Shown one piece after another: positions 1 through 6,210 of a DNA stretch of 9,606 nucleotides. The stretch lies in contig JAATGE010000169.1 in the NCBI GenBank assembly GCA_015654825.1, positions 1-9,606 on the forward strand. The letters run 5' to 3'. The position numbers were made by a program, and so were the translations under genes. The stretch's first letter is position 1. The number at the start of each line of letters is the position of its first letter. This DNA is from Rhodospirillales bacterium (GTDB lineage Bacteria; Pseudomonadota; Alphaproteobacteria; Acetobacterales; Acetobacteraceae). The notes below the pieces were generated by a model. It had not been told where the DNA came from and searched no databases. It saw only the letters and a program-made list of their open reading frames with translations.

Positions 1-1071
1 CGACGGCCGCATCAATTGCAGATAGTCGATCACCACCAGCGACAGCCCGCGCGTCCGCTTCAACCGCCGGCACCGCGTGCGCAAGGCGGAAAGTGTAATT
101 GCCGGCGTATCGTCGATAAACAGCGGCAATAACTGCAATTCCTTGGAAACCGAGACGAACCGCACAAAATCGCGCTCGCCGATTTCGCCCTTGCGAATCC
201 GATCGCTCGAAACCCGGCTCTCCTCCGACAAAAGCCGCGTCGCCAACTGCTCCGAGCTCATTTCCAGCGAGAAAATCACCACCGATCCCGGTTGCGGCTT
301 TTTCGGTTCCGCGGCGGCGGCCTCCGCCATCAAGGCGCGCGCCGCGCCGAACGCGATCTTCGTCGCCAACGCGGACTTTCCCATGCCGGGCCGCCCGGCG
401 AGAATGAGAAGATCGGATTTATGCAGCCCACCGGTCTTGATATCCAGATCGCGCAGCCCGGTCGAAAGCCCCGCCACATGCCCCGACCGCTTGAACGCCG
501 CCTCCGCCGACTTGATCGCCGCCGTCAGCGCCGCTTCGAACGCCACCATGCGGTCGTCGCTGCGCCCCTTGGTCGCCAACTGATAGAGCTGTTCCTCGCC
601 GAACTGGATCTGCTGCGCGCCATCCATTTCGGCATCGGCACCGAACGCATTATTGACCACCGTCTCGCCGATATCGATCAACTGCCGCCGCAACCACGAA
701 TCGTAGACCACACGCGCGTAATCGCCGGCGTTGATGATGCCGACCATGGCAGTCACCAGTTGCGCCAGGTAAGCGGTGCCGCCCACCTCCTCCAGAATGC
801 CGTTATGTTCGAATTCGCCACGCAACGTCACCGCGTCGGCGAGCTGCCCTGCCTCCAGCCGCCGCACGATCGCCTGATAAATCCGCCCATTGATCGGATC
901 GGCGAAATGTTCTGGCGCCAGAAAATCGCTGACCCGGTCGTAGGCGCGATTATTCGCGAGCAGCGCCCCCAGCAGTGCCTGCTCGGCGGCGATGTTGCTC
1001 GGGGGCATGCGCTGGGACAAACCCAGCAGAGGCGAATCGATGCTGTTCATCCGACTGTCATACTGCGCCAT
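1..1071 (-). CDS. dnaB: Replicative DNA helicase DnaB (N-terminal 357 residues, cut by window edge)
   Basis: This is the hexameric helicase that unwinds DNA 5'-3' ahead of the replication fork, recruits DnaG primase and is loaded at oriC. Residues about 20-125 form the DnaB N-terminal helical domain (AAEQALLGALL at 29-39). Residues about 200 onward form the RecA-like ATPase domain. The Walker A motif GRPGMGKS is at 226-233 with Lys232, the catalytic Glu lies in SLEMS at about 270, and Walker B VVIDYLQL is at 346-353 with Asp349. The stretch between Walker A and SLEMS carries an Ala/Pro/Lys-rich insertion at about 250-262. The C-terminal roughly 130 residues, including the arginine finger, lie outside the window. 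Start choice: ATG at 1071 has CCGGAG immediately upstream. In-frame ATGs at 1116 and 1050 are alternatives, and none has an ideal ribosome site. The family call is very secure; the start is less so. Confidence 0.97.
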   Translation of the reverse strand, partial: MAQYDSRMNSIDSPLLGLSQRMPPSNIAAEQALLGALLANNRAYDRVSDFLAPEHFADPINGRIYQAIVRRLEAGQLADAVTLRGEFEHNGILEEVGGTAYLAQLVTAMVGIINAGDYARVVYDSWLRRQLIDIGETVVNNAFGADAEMDGAQQIQFGEEQLYQLATKGRSDDRMVAFEAALTAAIKSAEAAFKRSGHVAGLSTGLRDLDIKTGGLHKSDLLILAGRPGMGKSALATKIAFGAARALMAEAAAAEPKKPQPGSVVIFSLEMSSEQLATRLLSEESRVSSDRIRKGEIGERDFVRFVSVSKELQLLPLFIDDTPAITLSALRTRCRRLKRTRGLSLVVIDYLQLMRPS

Positions 1072-1121
1072 CTCCGGGCGGCGCACAGCGTTGGGCCTGT
1101 GGATAGTGGGGTACATGGGGA

Positions 1122-1883
1122 ATGGGCACGGCAGCAACAGAGATGACACCGGCGCTGAATGATGCCGCGCGGCGCGAACTCGCGGCGGCGCTGGCCGATC
1201 TGCACCGGCGCGACGGCCTCGTCGTGCGCGCCGCGGACCTGCTCGGCCGCGCCGGCACCCGCATGCTGCACCCGTTCGGCATCGCACCGGACCACCCGAT
1301 CCTGACCACGATCGCGCAGGCGGCCCTGGAGCGCGCCTACGACATCGCCATCCTGGGCCTCGATCTGCCGATCGCACGCACCGGCGCCAGCCTGCCCCTG
1401 GTCGCCGCCAGCGGCATCGCCGGCGGTTTCGCCGGCCCCGCCGGCTTCGTGCCGGACGCCCTGTTCACCACCCTGATGATCATGCGCGAAGTCGCCCGCG
1501 CCGCCCGCGACGCCGGCGAGGACCTGTCGACCGAAACCGGCCGCGCCGCCTGCATCCACATCTTCTCCCTGCGCACCGGCGACGAAGCCGGCTATTTTTC
1601 CGCGCGCTTCATGCTGCAGGGCACCGCCGCCCGCACCCTGCTCGCCCGCGTCGCCGCGCGCTGGGGCCTGGTGCTCGGCGAGAAATTCGCCGCCCAGGCA
1701 GTACCGCTACTCGGGGCCGCCGCCGGCGCCGCCCTGAACACCGCCTTCCTCGCCCACTACCGCCGCCTCGCCCGCGCGCATTTCTCCATACGCCGACTGG
1801 AACGGCAATACGGTCACGCGGCGATCCACGCGGCGGCGCCGGAACTCAGGCCCGTAGAGGACGCGCGGTTTTTCGAGGATTAG
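1122..1883 (+). CDS. EcsC family protein
   Basis: The protein has 253 residues and resembles the EcsC family, named after the third gene of the Bacillus ecs ABC-transporter locus. The biochemical role of the family is unknown. The core has the usual order. First comes a charged helical N-terminus (1-80). A glycine/alanine-rich hydrophobic stretch follows (about 91-121, with GIAGGFAGPAGFVPDALF), leading into a REVARAARDAGEDL helix. Near the end a second Ala/Gly-rich hydrophobic stretch (193-210, VPLLGAAAGAALNTAFLAHY) is followed by a basic tail. There is no signal peptide, so it is probably cytoplasmic or peripherally membrane-associated through the hydrophobic segments. The start is uncertain: ATG at 1122 has only GGGG close by, and ATG at 1143 is an alternative. 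It diverges from dnaB. No ABC transporter is adjacent, so a link to transport is not supported here. Confidence 0.8.
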   Translation: MGTAATEMTPALNDAARRELAAALADLHRRDGLVVRAADLLGRAGTRMLHPFGIAPDHPILTTIAQAALERAYDIAILGLDLPIARTGASLPLVAASGIAGGFAGPAGFVPDALFTTLMIMREVARAARDAGEDLSTETGRAACIHIFSLRTGDEAGYFSARFMLQGTAARTLLARVAARWGLVLGEKFAAQAVPLLGAAAGAALNTAFLAHYRRLARAHFSIRRLERQYGHAAIHAAAPELRPVEDARFFED

Positions 1884-1900
1884 AAGGAAGGCCAGGGCTC
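1881..1900 (+). repeat. Truncated copy of the GC-rich gene-end repeat, including the EcsC stop codon
   Basis: The 20 bases TAGAAGGAAGGCCAGGGCTC are an exact reverse complement of 4056-4075, downstream of icd. In both places the TAG is the stop codon of the adjacent gene. At this locus only the left arm of the CCAGGGC hairpin is present, and the sequence then diverges, so the copy is incomplete and probably does not form the stem seen at 4048-4064. Confidence 0.75.
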
Positions 1901-1935
1901 AAGGGCAATCCCATTTGAAATTCGCTTTTCGCCTT

Positions 1936-1970
1936 GTTCTTTTTTGAAAAAAAGAACCAAAAAACTTTTG
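1936..1970 (+). terminator. A/T-rich hairpin repeat, copy 1, between convergent genes
   Basis: A perfect inverted repeat has 10-bp arms (GTTCTTTTTT at 1936-1945, AAAAAAGAAC at 1948-1957) around a 2-nt centre, followed by CCAAAAAACTTTTG. The same stem plus tail recurs at 7012-7044 and, inverted, at 6211-6244. It lies between the convergent EcsC and Kelch genes, where it could end transcription from either side. The stem is A/U-rich rather than the usual GC-rich terminator stem, so the terminator role is inferred and the repeat itself is certain. The rest of the 1884-2034 gap shows no gene. Confidence 0.6.
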
Positions 1971-2034
1971 TATATTTGGTCTCCGTTTCCGCTGCACCGC
2001 CTCGCGTCACGCCTCGGCCTCGTTTCAGTTGCGA

Positions 2035-3003
2035 CTACGGCGTGTAAACCTGCACGTACGTAAAGGCGCTGCCCTGAAACGGAGTGGCCGAGCTACCGCC
2101 GCCGATGCAATAAAGTTGCTTATTATAAACGACAAAACTCATGTCTGTAACGGTATGCGGCATCGCCGGCAGCGCGCTCCACTTGTTCTTTTTCAAATTA
2201 TACGATTCCACCACGCTGATCGGCGCATTGGCATTGTTGTCGCCGTCGGCGACATAAAGGTTGCCGCCAATCGCACCCGTGCAGGCCCCGTTGCGCGGCG
2301 TCGGATCGCTCGCGAGCGCCACCCAGTTCGCGCCGCCGATCGTCAGCGACTCGTTGTCGCCGGTATCGCCGCCGGCGGTGTAGCCATCGGCCGCCACGAT
2401 CGTTCCGCCCACGAGGCCGGCCGAAGCCTCCGATTTGCCCACCCGCAGCGACGGCTGCGCGGTCCAGCTATTCGCCGCCGGATCATAACTTTCCACCGTC
2501 GCGATCCGCTGCTGCGAGGCACTGTTGCCGCCGATCACATAGACAATGTTCTTGTTGACGACGGCACGCGCGCTGCCCTGCGGCGTCAGCATCGCGGCCC
2601 GGGAAATCCATTTCTTCGATTTGCTATTGAATTCGTACACCGCCGCGCTCGCGTTCGGGCTGTAGCCGCCAAACACGTACAGCTTGTTCTTGACCGAAGC
2701 CGCGGTCGCCCCCCAAACAGCCACCGGCAAAGCCACGCCGGCGCTCCAGGCCGAGGTCGCCGGATCATAGACCTCGACAGCGGAAGTCGCCGCGTTGGCG
2801 GCATCGATGCCGCCGACCACATAGATCTTGCCGCCCACCAATGCCGCCGCGGACCAGGTCAACGCGCTCGGCAACGGCGTGCCGCTCGACCACGCGCCCG
2901 CCGCGGCCGCCTCGCCCGCCGTCGCGACCGCACAGGCAGTCAGCCAGGCACCCACGATTGCCTTACCCAGGCAGCTTTTCGCTGCCGTTTTCATTCTGTT
3001 CAC
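2035..3003 (-). CDS. Exported Kelch-repeat beta-propeller protein
   Basis: From the GTG at 3003 the protein has 322 residues. This start is preferred because GGAGG lies 5 nt upstream. The ATG at 2994 is in frame but 14 nt from GGAGG. A basic N-terminus and hydrophobic segment (about 12-29) end in GEAAAA, a likely signal peptidase I site near residue 35. LTAC at 21-24 also fits a lipobox, so a lipoprotein is possible. The mature part holds six Kelch-like blades, each with a GG or DG doublet after a strand (IYVVGG, LYVFGG, VYVIGG, IVAADG, LYVADG, LYCIGG). Most blades have the downstream Tyr and Trp (VEVYDP...SAW, VYEF...KKW, VESYDP...NSW, VESYN...NKW). Six blades would close one propeller. Such proteins usually bind carbohydrate or protein partners; no catalytic motif is visible. 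It is monocistronic here. Confidence 0.85.
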   Translation of the reverse strand: MNRMKTAAKSCLGKAIVGAWLTACAVATAGEAAAAGAWSSGTPLPSALTWSAAALVGGKIYVVGGIDAANAATSAVEVYDPATSAWSAGVALPVAVWGATAASVKNKLYVFGGYSPNASAAVYEFNSKSKKWISRAAMLTPQGSARAVVNKNIVYVIGGNSASQQRIATVESYDPAANSWTAQPSLRVGKSEASAGLVGGTIVAADGYTAGGDTGDNESLTIGGANWVALASDPTPRNGACTGAIGGNLYVADGDNNANAPISVVESYNLKKNKWSALPAMPHTVTDMSFVVYNKQLYCIGGGSSATPFQGSAFTYVQVYTP

Positions 3004-3038
3004 GATTTCCTCCCGTTCAACGGTTGTCGGCACAATTC

Positions 3039-3047
3039 GATATAGCA
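3039..3047 (-). promoter_or_regulatory. Possible extended -10 of the Kelch gene
   Basis: On the minus strand TGCTATATC (TGN followed by TATATC) lies about 36 bp before the GTG start of the Kelch gene. No good -35 hexamer is seen 17 bp further upstream, so an extended -10 promoter is the most that can be proposed. This rests on motif match alone. Confidence 0.3.
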
Positions 3048-3081
3048 CCAATGCGCCGATGACGGGCGGGTTTTTTTCAGC

Positions 3082-3165
3082 CTATCCCATCGCCTTCCGC
3101 AAATTCTCGTCAATCCTTCCCAAAAAATCCTGCGTATTCATCCAGGGCTGATCCGGCCCGATCAG
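3082..3165 (-). pseudogene. Second, detached 3' end of icd (28 codons including stop)
   Basis: These 84 bp align without gaps to the real icd 3' end at 4073-4156, with 11 mismatches (about 87% identity). Read on the minus strand they give [14 protein letters not shown] then [13 protein letters not shown] and a TAG stop, against [13 protein letters not shown] in the intact gene. The first 32 bases of the copy in gene direction (3165 down to 3134) are identical. Mismatches are confined to the distal part. Four altered codons are synonymous and four change residues, and there is no frameshift. Upstream of 3165 similarity ends abruptly, so there is no gene body. The pattern looks like a homologous icd allele's tail displaced by an insertion rather than random decay. 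A deleted tandem icd duplicate is the alternative. Confidence 0.85.
3148..3165 (-). other. att-like inverted-repeat core, distal copy
   Basis: On the minus strand CTGATCGGGCCGGATCAG is a perfect 6-bp inverted repeat (CTGATC/GATCAG) around a 6-bp centre. It sits exactly at the boundary where similarity to icd stops. The same 18 bases occur at 4139-4156 inside icd. Tyrosine recombinase core sites have this general form (short inverted arms around a 6-8 bp overlap). The functional assignment is inference, because the bases also encode the conserved icd residues LIGPDQ. Confidence 0.4.
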
Positions 3166-3170
3166 CAAGC

Positions 3171-3400
3171 GTAGGGCGTGCTCTAGCACGCCAACGCAAG
3201 TAACCCGCGCTCCTTGCCCAGTTGAAGCAAGCCGTAGCCTGGATTGGCGCAGAAACGTAGCAGCTCAAGGATAGCAAGGTTCGCTATTACAAGGGCGGAA
3301 ACGCGAAGCGTGTTCCGCCAACGCAACCCACCACAACGGCGGTCCCAGAGCAGGGCACGCCAACGCCCACCACACTAGCCGCCGGCATCGAAAATCTGCC
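3171..3400. repeat. REP/BIME-like hairpin region with no gene
   Basis: This gene-free stretch upstream of ccdA holds a palindrome with 8-bp arms, GGCGTGCT/AGCACGCC at 3175-3192. It also holds a hairpin at 3294-3319 (GGCGGAAACGC, then GAA, then GCGTGTTCCGCC, with one bulged base). Phrases such as CCAACGC recur several times through 3191-3366, in the style of bacterial interspersed extragenic palindromes. On the minus strand a frame stays open from about 3378 to the TAG at 3183-3185. It has no clear start or ribosome site and follows the repeat, so it is not called a gene. Confidence 0.5.
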
Positions 3401-3422
3401 ATCCTCAGCTCAGGAGACACCA

Positions 3423-3647
3423 ATGCCCGCACGTGTTCACGCACAGGTCACCCTGGACGCCGACCTCTTTGATCAGGCGCGCGCTCAACGTCTGGACCTG
3501 TCCGCCACCCTGGAAGACCGCCTTCGCCAACTCCTCGCCGGCACGCGCGGCGCCACCTGGCGCGCCGAGAACGAAGGCGCCATCGCCGACGCCAACGCTT
3601 TCCTCGCCCGCCACGGTCTTTGGAGCGACGACAAGCGCCTATTCTGA
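3423..3647 (+). CDS. ccdA: CcdA-family type II antitoxin
   Basis: The protein has 74 residues (F-plasmid CcdA has 72). The N-terminal part (about 1-40, VHAQVTLDADLFDQARAQRLDLSATLEDRLRQLL) fits the ribbon-helix-helix DNA-binding half, which represses the ccd operon. The C-terminal part (46-74, WRAENEGAIADANAFLARHGLWSDDKRLF) matches the toxin-wrapping tail of CcdA: W...EN near 46-50, then F60 and the G-x-x-x-D region. In a working locus it binds CcdB and keeps it off DNA gyrase. The start is supported by AGGAGA at 3412-3417, 5 nt before the ATG. The reading frame is intact, unlike its partner. It lies inside the segment bounded by the duplicated icd 3' ends. Confidence 0.88.
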   Translation: MPARVHAQVTLDADLFDQARAQRLDLSATLEDRLRQLLAGTRGATWRAENEGAIADANAFLARHGLWSDDKRLF

Positions 3648-3662
3648 TGCGGTGAGGGTCGG

Positions 3663-3971
3663 ATGCAATGACACGTTCGCGCGAACCGCGACGAAAGTGC
3701 GTCGTACGCGCCCTTTCTGCTCAACGTGCAGGCCGATCTGCTATCCAGCCTTGAAACAAGAGCTGTAATCCCGCTCATCGCGGCCGCCGCCTTCGGCCGC
3801 CGCGCTGCTGGTCTTCATCCGACCTTCGCCGTCGCCGGCCAACCCGTAGTTCTGGCTACCCACCTGATCGCCGCCATTCGCGCCGGCCAGCTAGGCCCGG
3901 CAATGGCCTCTCTCTCCGACCGGCGCGACGAGATCGTCCGAGCACTGGACATCCTCCTGGCCGGCGTATGA
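3663..3971 (+). pseudogene. ccdB: ccdB gyrase-poison toxin gene, interrupted at codon 3
   Basis: In this frame the sequence reads M-Q-stop-H-V-R-A-N-R-D-E and then PFLLNVQADLLSSLETRAVIPL, matching the CcdB N-terminal half. It continues through ATHLIAAIRAGQLG and ASLSDRRDEIVRALDILLAGV to a TGA. Counting from ATG 3663 gives 102 codons before the final stop, the normal CcdB length (101). The TGA at 3669-3671 kills the frame. The ATG at 3647, overlapping the ccdA stop as in typical ccd operons, is in another frame and stops after two codons (ATG CGG TGA). So either a nonsense change or a roughly 16-bp insertion at the junction broke the gene. The first usable start afterwards is GTG 3726, which would lose 21 residues. 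The C-terminal Trp-Gly-Ile used by F-plasmid CcdB against gyrase is Ala-Gly-Val here. Confidence 0.82.
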
Positions 3972-4002
3972 CCAGGCTGGCTCTGCCAAATCAACGGGGT
4001 CT

Positions 4003-4064
4003 GGGGACTTGTCCCCGTCGTGCGAAGCACGCTCTCGCTTGATGCGTCCAGGGCAGAGCCCTGG
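4003..4064 (-). terminator. Hairpin cluster after icd (GC-rich gene-end repeat)
   Basis: Three inverted repeats stand in a row: GGGGAC/GTCCCC (4003-4016), CGTGC/GCACG (4019-4031) and CCAGGGC-aga-GCCCTGG (4048-4064). The last lies 9 bp downstream of the icd stop and should fold strongly in the icd transcript. The first and third elements recur, in the same order and phrase context, downstream of the glutathione transferase at 8597-8639. The element also follows ccdB on the other strand. Termination is inferred from stem strength and position; there is no strong U-tract. Confidence 0.55.
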
Positions 4065-4072
4065 CCTTCCTT

Positions 4073-5287
4073 CTATTTCGTCGCCTTACGCAAATTCTCA
4101 TCAATCTTGGCGAGAAAATCCTGTGTATTCATCCAGGGCTGATCCGGCCCGATCAGAATCGCCAAATCCTTGGTCATATCCCCCGCCTCCACCGTCTCCA
4201 CGCACACCCGCTCCAGCGTCTCGGCGAACGCCGTCACCTCCGGCGTCTCGTCGAACCGCCCCCGATAGATCAGCCCGCGCGTCCACGCAAAGATCGAGGC
4301 AATCGGATTGGTGCTGGTCTCCCGCCCCTTCTGGTGCTCGCGGTAATGCCGCGTCACCGTGCCGTGCGCCGCCTCGCTCTCCACGGTTTTTCCGTTCGGG
4401 CTCAGCAGCACGCTGGTCATCAGCCCCAGGCTGCCGAAACCCTGCGCCACGATATCGCTCTGCACGTCGCCGTCATAATTCTTGCAGGCCCACACATACC
4501 CGCCCGACCATTTCAGCGCGCTCGCCACCATGTCGTCGATCAGCCGATGCTCGTAGTGCAAACCCTGCCGCGCGAACGAAGACGCGAATTCCGCGTCGAA
4601 AATCTCCTGGAACACATCCTTGAACATGCCGTCATAGGCTTTCAGGATCGTATTTTTGGTGGAAAGGTAAACCGGGTAATTCCGCACCAGGCCGTAATTA
4701 AAGCTGGCGCGCGCAAAACCCTCGATGCTGGCGCGGGTATTATGAATGCCCATGGCTACGCCCGGCCCGGTGAAATCATGCACCTCCCAGCGCGTCGGCT
4801 CCTCGCCGTCGGCCGGCTCATAGACCAGGTAAACCTTGCCCGGGCCACCGATCTTGGTTTCCACGGCGCGATAGATATCGCCATAGGCGTGGCGCCCGAT
4901 CACGATCGGCTGCGTCCAATGCGGCACCAGGCGCGGCACATTGCGGCAAATGATCGGCTCGCGGAAAATCGTGCCGTCTAGGATATTGCGGATCGTCCCG
5001 TTCGGGCTGCGCCACATCTTCTTCAGCCCGAACTCGCGCACCCGCGCCTCGTCCGGCGTGATCGTCGCGCACTTCACCCCGACGCCGTACAGCTTGATCG
5101 CGTTGGCGGCATCGACGGTCACCTGGTCGTCGGTCTCGTCGCGATGCTCAATCCCGAGGTCGTAATATTTCAAATCGACATCGAGATACGGCAGGATCAG
5201 CTTTTCCTTGATGAACCCCCAGATGATCCGGGTCATCTCGTCGCCGTCCAACTCCACCAACGGCGTCTTTACCGCGATCTTGGCCAT
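4073..5287 (-). CDS. icd: NADP-dependent isocitrate dehydrogenase (eukaryote-like homodimeric type)
   Basis: The enzyme oxidatively decarboxylates isocitrate to 2-oxoglutarate in the TCA cycle, producing NADPH in the cytoplasm. The 404-residue length is normal for this type. Substrate and metal residues are recognisable: Thr77 (TITPDE), Ser94, Asn96 and Arg100 (RSPNGTIRN), Arg109, Arg132 and Tyr139 ([10 protein letters not shown]), Lys211 (STKN), Asp251, Asp274 and Asp278 (NYDGDVQSD). The NADP-binding stretch [11 protein letters not shown] is at 307-316 with Arg313 and His314. The ATG at 5287 is chosen because [20 protein letters not shown] matches the family N-terminus and GGGGGAGGA lies about 11 nt upstream. 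The frame stays open further upstream, but that part overlaps the divergent reductase gene and is not coding. Its last 28 codons are duplicated at 3082-3165. It is transcribed away from the divergent reductase gene. Confidence 0.97.
   Translation of the reverse strand: MAKIAVKTPLVELDGDEMTRIIWGFIKEKLILPYLDVDLKYYDLGIEHRDETDDQVTVDAANAIKLYGVGVKCATITPDEARVREFGLKKMWRSPNGTIRNILDGTIFREPIICRNVPRLVPHWTQPIVIGRHAYGDIYRAVETKIGGPGKVYLVYEPADGEEPTRWEVHDFTGPGVAMGIHNTRASIEGFARASFNYGLVRNYPVYLSTKNTILKAYDGMFKDVFQEIFDAEFASSFARQGLHYEHRLIDDMVASALKWSGGYVWACKNYDGDVQSDIVAQGFGSLGLMTSVLLSPNGKTVESEAAHGTVTRHYREHQKGRETSTNPIASIFAWTRGLIYRGRFDETPEVTAFAETLERVCVETVEAGDMTKDLAILIGPDQPWMNTQDFLAKIDENLRKATK
4139..4156 (-). other. att-like inverted-repeat core, copy inside icd
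   Basis: The same 18 bases as at 3148-3165 (CTGATC, six bases, GATCAG) occur here, encoding LIGPDQ of icd. If the flanking segment was inserted site-specifically, this is the junction that completes the functional gene, and 3148-3165 is the other junction. The site role is inferred. Confidence 0.4.
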
Positions 5288-5402
5288 CTGGGTCCGTTCC
5301 TCCCCCCCTGTTGCAGTGCCGGGGTTTGCCCCGTCCCGCGCCGCGCGGCAAGTTGCCCACCGCGCCGGCAGCATCGCGCTGGCGGCAAGGGGGGCTGACA
5401 CC

Positions 5403-6176
5403 GTGGCATTCGCACCATTCGATCTCACCGGCCGCGTGGCCCTGGTCACCGGCGGCAACGGCGGCATCGGCCTGGCGATGGCCGAGGCAGTGGCCCAGGC
5501 GGGCGCGGACGTCGCCATCTGGGGCCAGAACGCCGCCAAGAACGAGGCCGCCCGCACCCGCCTCGAAACCACCGGCCGCCGCGTCCACGTGCAGCAGGTC
5601 GACGTCGGCGACAGCGCCGCGGTGGACGCCGCCTTTGCCGAAACCCTCGCCACCCTCGGCCGCGTCGACGCTTGCTTCGCCAATGCCGGCACCGGCGGCA
5701 GCCACCGCGGCGGCTTCGCCGACATGTCGAACGAAGAGTGGGACCACGTCATGAAAATCAATTTGGACGCGGTGTTCTACACATTCCGCGCCGCCGCCCG
5801 CCACATGGTTGGCCGCGGCGGCGGCGGCTCCCTGGTCGTCACCTCCAGCCTGGCCGCGCGCATGGGCGCCGCCCGCAACGAGCATTACGGCGCCACCAAA
5901 GGCGCGGTGATTTCCCTGATCCAAGGCCTGGCCGTCGAATACGCCCGGCACGGCATTCGCGCCAACGCCATCCTGCCCGGCTGGGTCGAAACAGAAATGA
6001 CCGACAAACTGTTTTCCGACCCGCGTTTTGCCGGTGCGGTGATGCCCCGCATGCCGATGCGCCGCTGGGGCCGCCCGGAGGATTTCGCCGGCATCGCGGT
6101 CTACCTAATGAGCGATGCCTCAAGCTGGCACACCGGAGATTCGTTACTCATCGACGGCGGATATCTGCTGTTCTAG
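5403..6176 (+). CDS. Short-chain dehydrogenase/reductase (classical SDR)
   Basis: This is an NAD(P)-dependent oxidoreductase of 257 residues with a Rossmann fold; the substrate is unknown. The cofactor-binding motif TGGNGGIG is at 16-23 and NAG at 94-96. The catalytic tetrad is Asn120, Ser148/Ser149 (TSS), Tyr162 and Lys166 (YGATK). The PG of the sheet following the active site is at 192-193, and the family C-terminal LIDGGY is near 249-254. The residues after the second strand (IWGQN) lack the Asp that favours NAD, so NADP is possible but unproven. The GTG at 5403 is chosen because the protein then begins at the usual distance from the Rossmann motif and AGGGGGG lies about 9 nt upstream. An extension to 5208 would overlap icd and has no family support. 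It diverges from icd across 115 bp. Confidence 0.92.
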   Translation: MAFAPFDLTGRVALVTGGNGGIGLAMAEAVAQAGADVAIWGQNAAKNEAARTRLETTGRRVHVQQVDVGDSAAVDAAFAETLATLGRVDACFANAGTGGSHRGGFADMSNEEWDHVMKINLDAVFYTFRAAARHMVGRGGGGSLVVTSSLAARMGAARNEHYGATKGAVISLIQGLAVEYARHGIRANAILPGWVETEMTDKLFSDPRFAGAVMPRMPMRRWGRPEDFAGIAVYLMSDASSWHTGDSLLIDGGYLLF

Positions 6177-6210
6177 CCCCCGATTTAATTTCCTGTACAA
6201 GCAACAATTA

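Larger units (their letters stand above)
3134..4156. mobile_element. Candidate ccd cassette inserted at the icd 3' end, bounded by direct repeats
   Basis: The 32-bp identical direct repeats (3134-3165 and 4125-4156) lie 991 bp apart in the same orientation. They bound a segment containing REP-like hairpins, ccdA, the broken ccdB and a terminator-like repeat. The icd 3' end is an established integration site for some enterobacterial elements (phage 21 and e14 in E. coli), where insertion leaves a displaced gene tail just as here. The IDH in this window is of a different type, so the parallel is one of principle. No integrase or transposase gene is visible inside. The segment is therefore either a deleted remnant, a passively mobilised cassette, or the product of an icd duplication and deletion. 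Confidence 0.45.

Noticed and set aside
77..1146. Two long plus-strand frames opposite dnaB (77-583 and 292-1146)
   Set aside because: They are antisense to an unmistakable DnaB with intact Walker motifs. Their products are Arg/Pro/His-rich and resemble no family.
2029..3045. A 338-codon plus-strand frame opposite the Kelch gene
   Set aside because: The product is Arg-rich low-complexity protein typical of an antisense shadow in GC-rich DNA. The minus strand has clear Kelch repeats and a signal peptide.
3183..3378. Open minus-strand frame of about 65 codons in the REP-like region
   Set aside because: It has no convincing start or ribosome site, is composed of the repeat hairpins, and resembles no family I can name.
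3726..3971. An 81-residue CcdB starting at GTG 3726 as a functional gene
   Set aside because: Recognisable CcdB sequence continues upstream of this GTG in frame, so the short form is a truncated product. No ribosome site precedes it.
5208..5402. N-terminal extension of the reductase from 5208
   Set aside because: It runs over the icd start, and SDR proteins normally begin about 10-15 residues before the TGxxxGIG motif. GTG 5403 fits.
5288..5761. N-terminal extension of icd, giving 562 residues
   Set aside because: It overlaps the divergent reductase gene on the opposite strand. The family N-terminus begins at 5287 with a ribosome site, so the extension is just an open frame.
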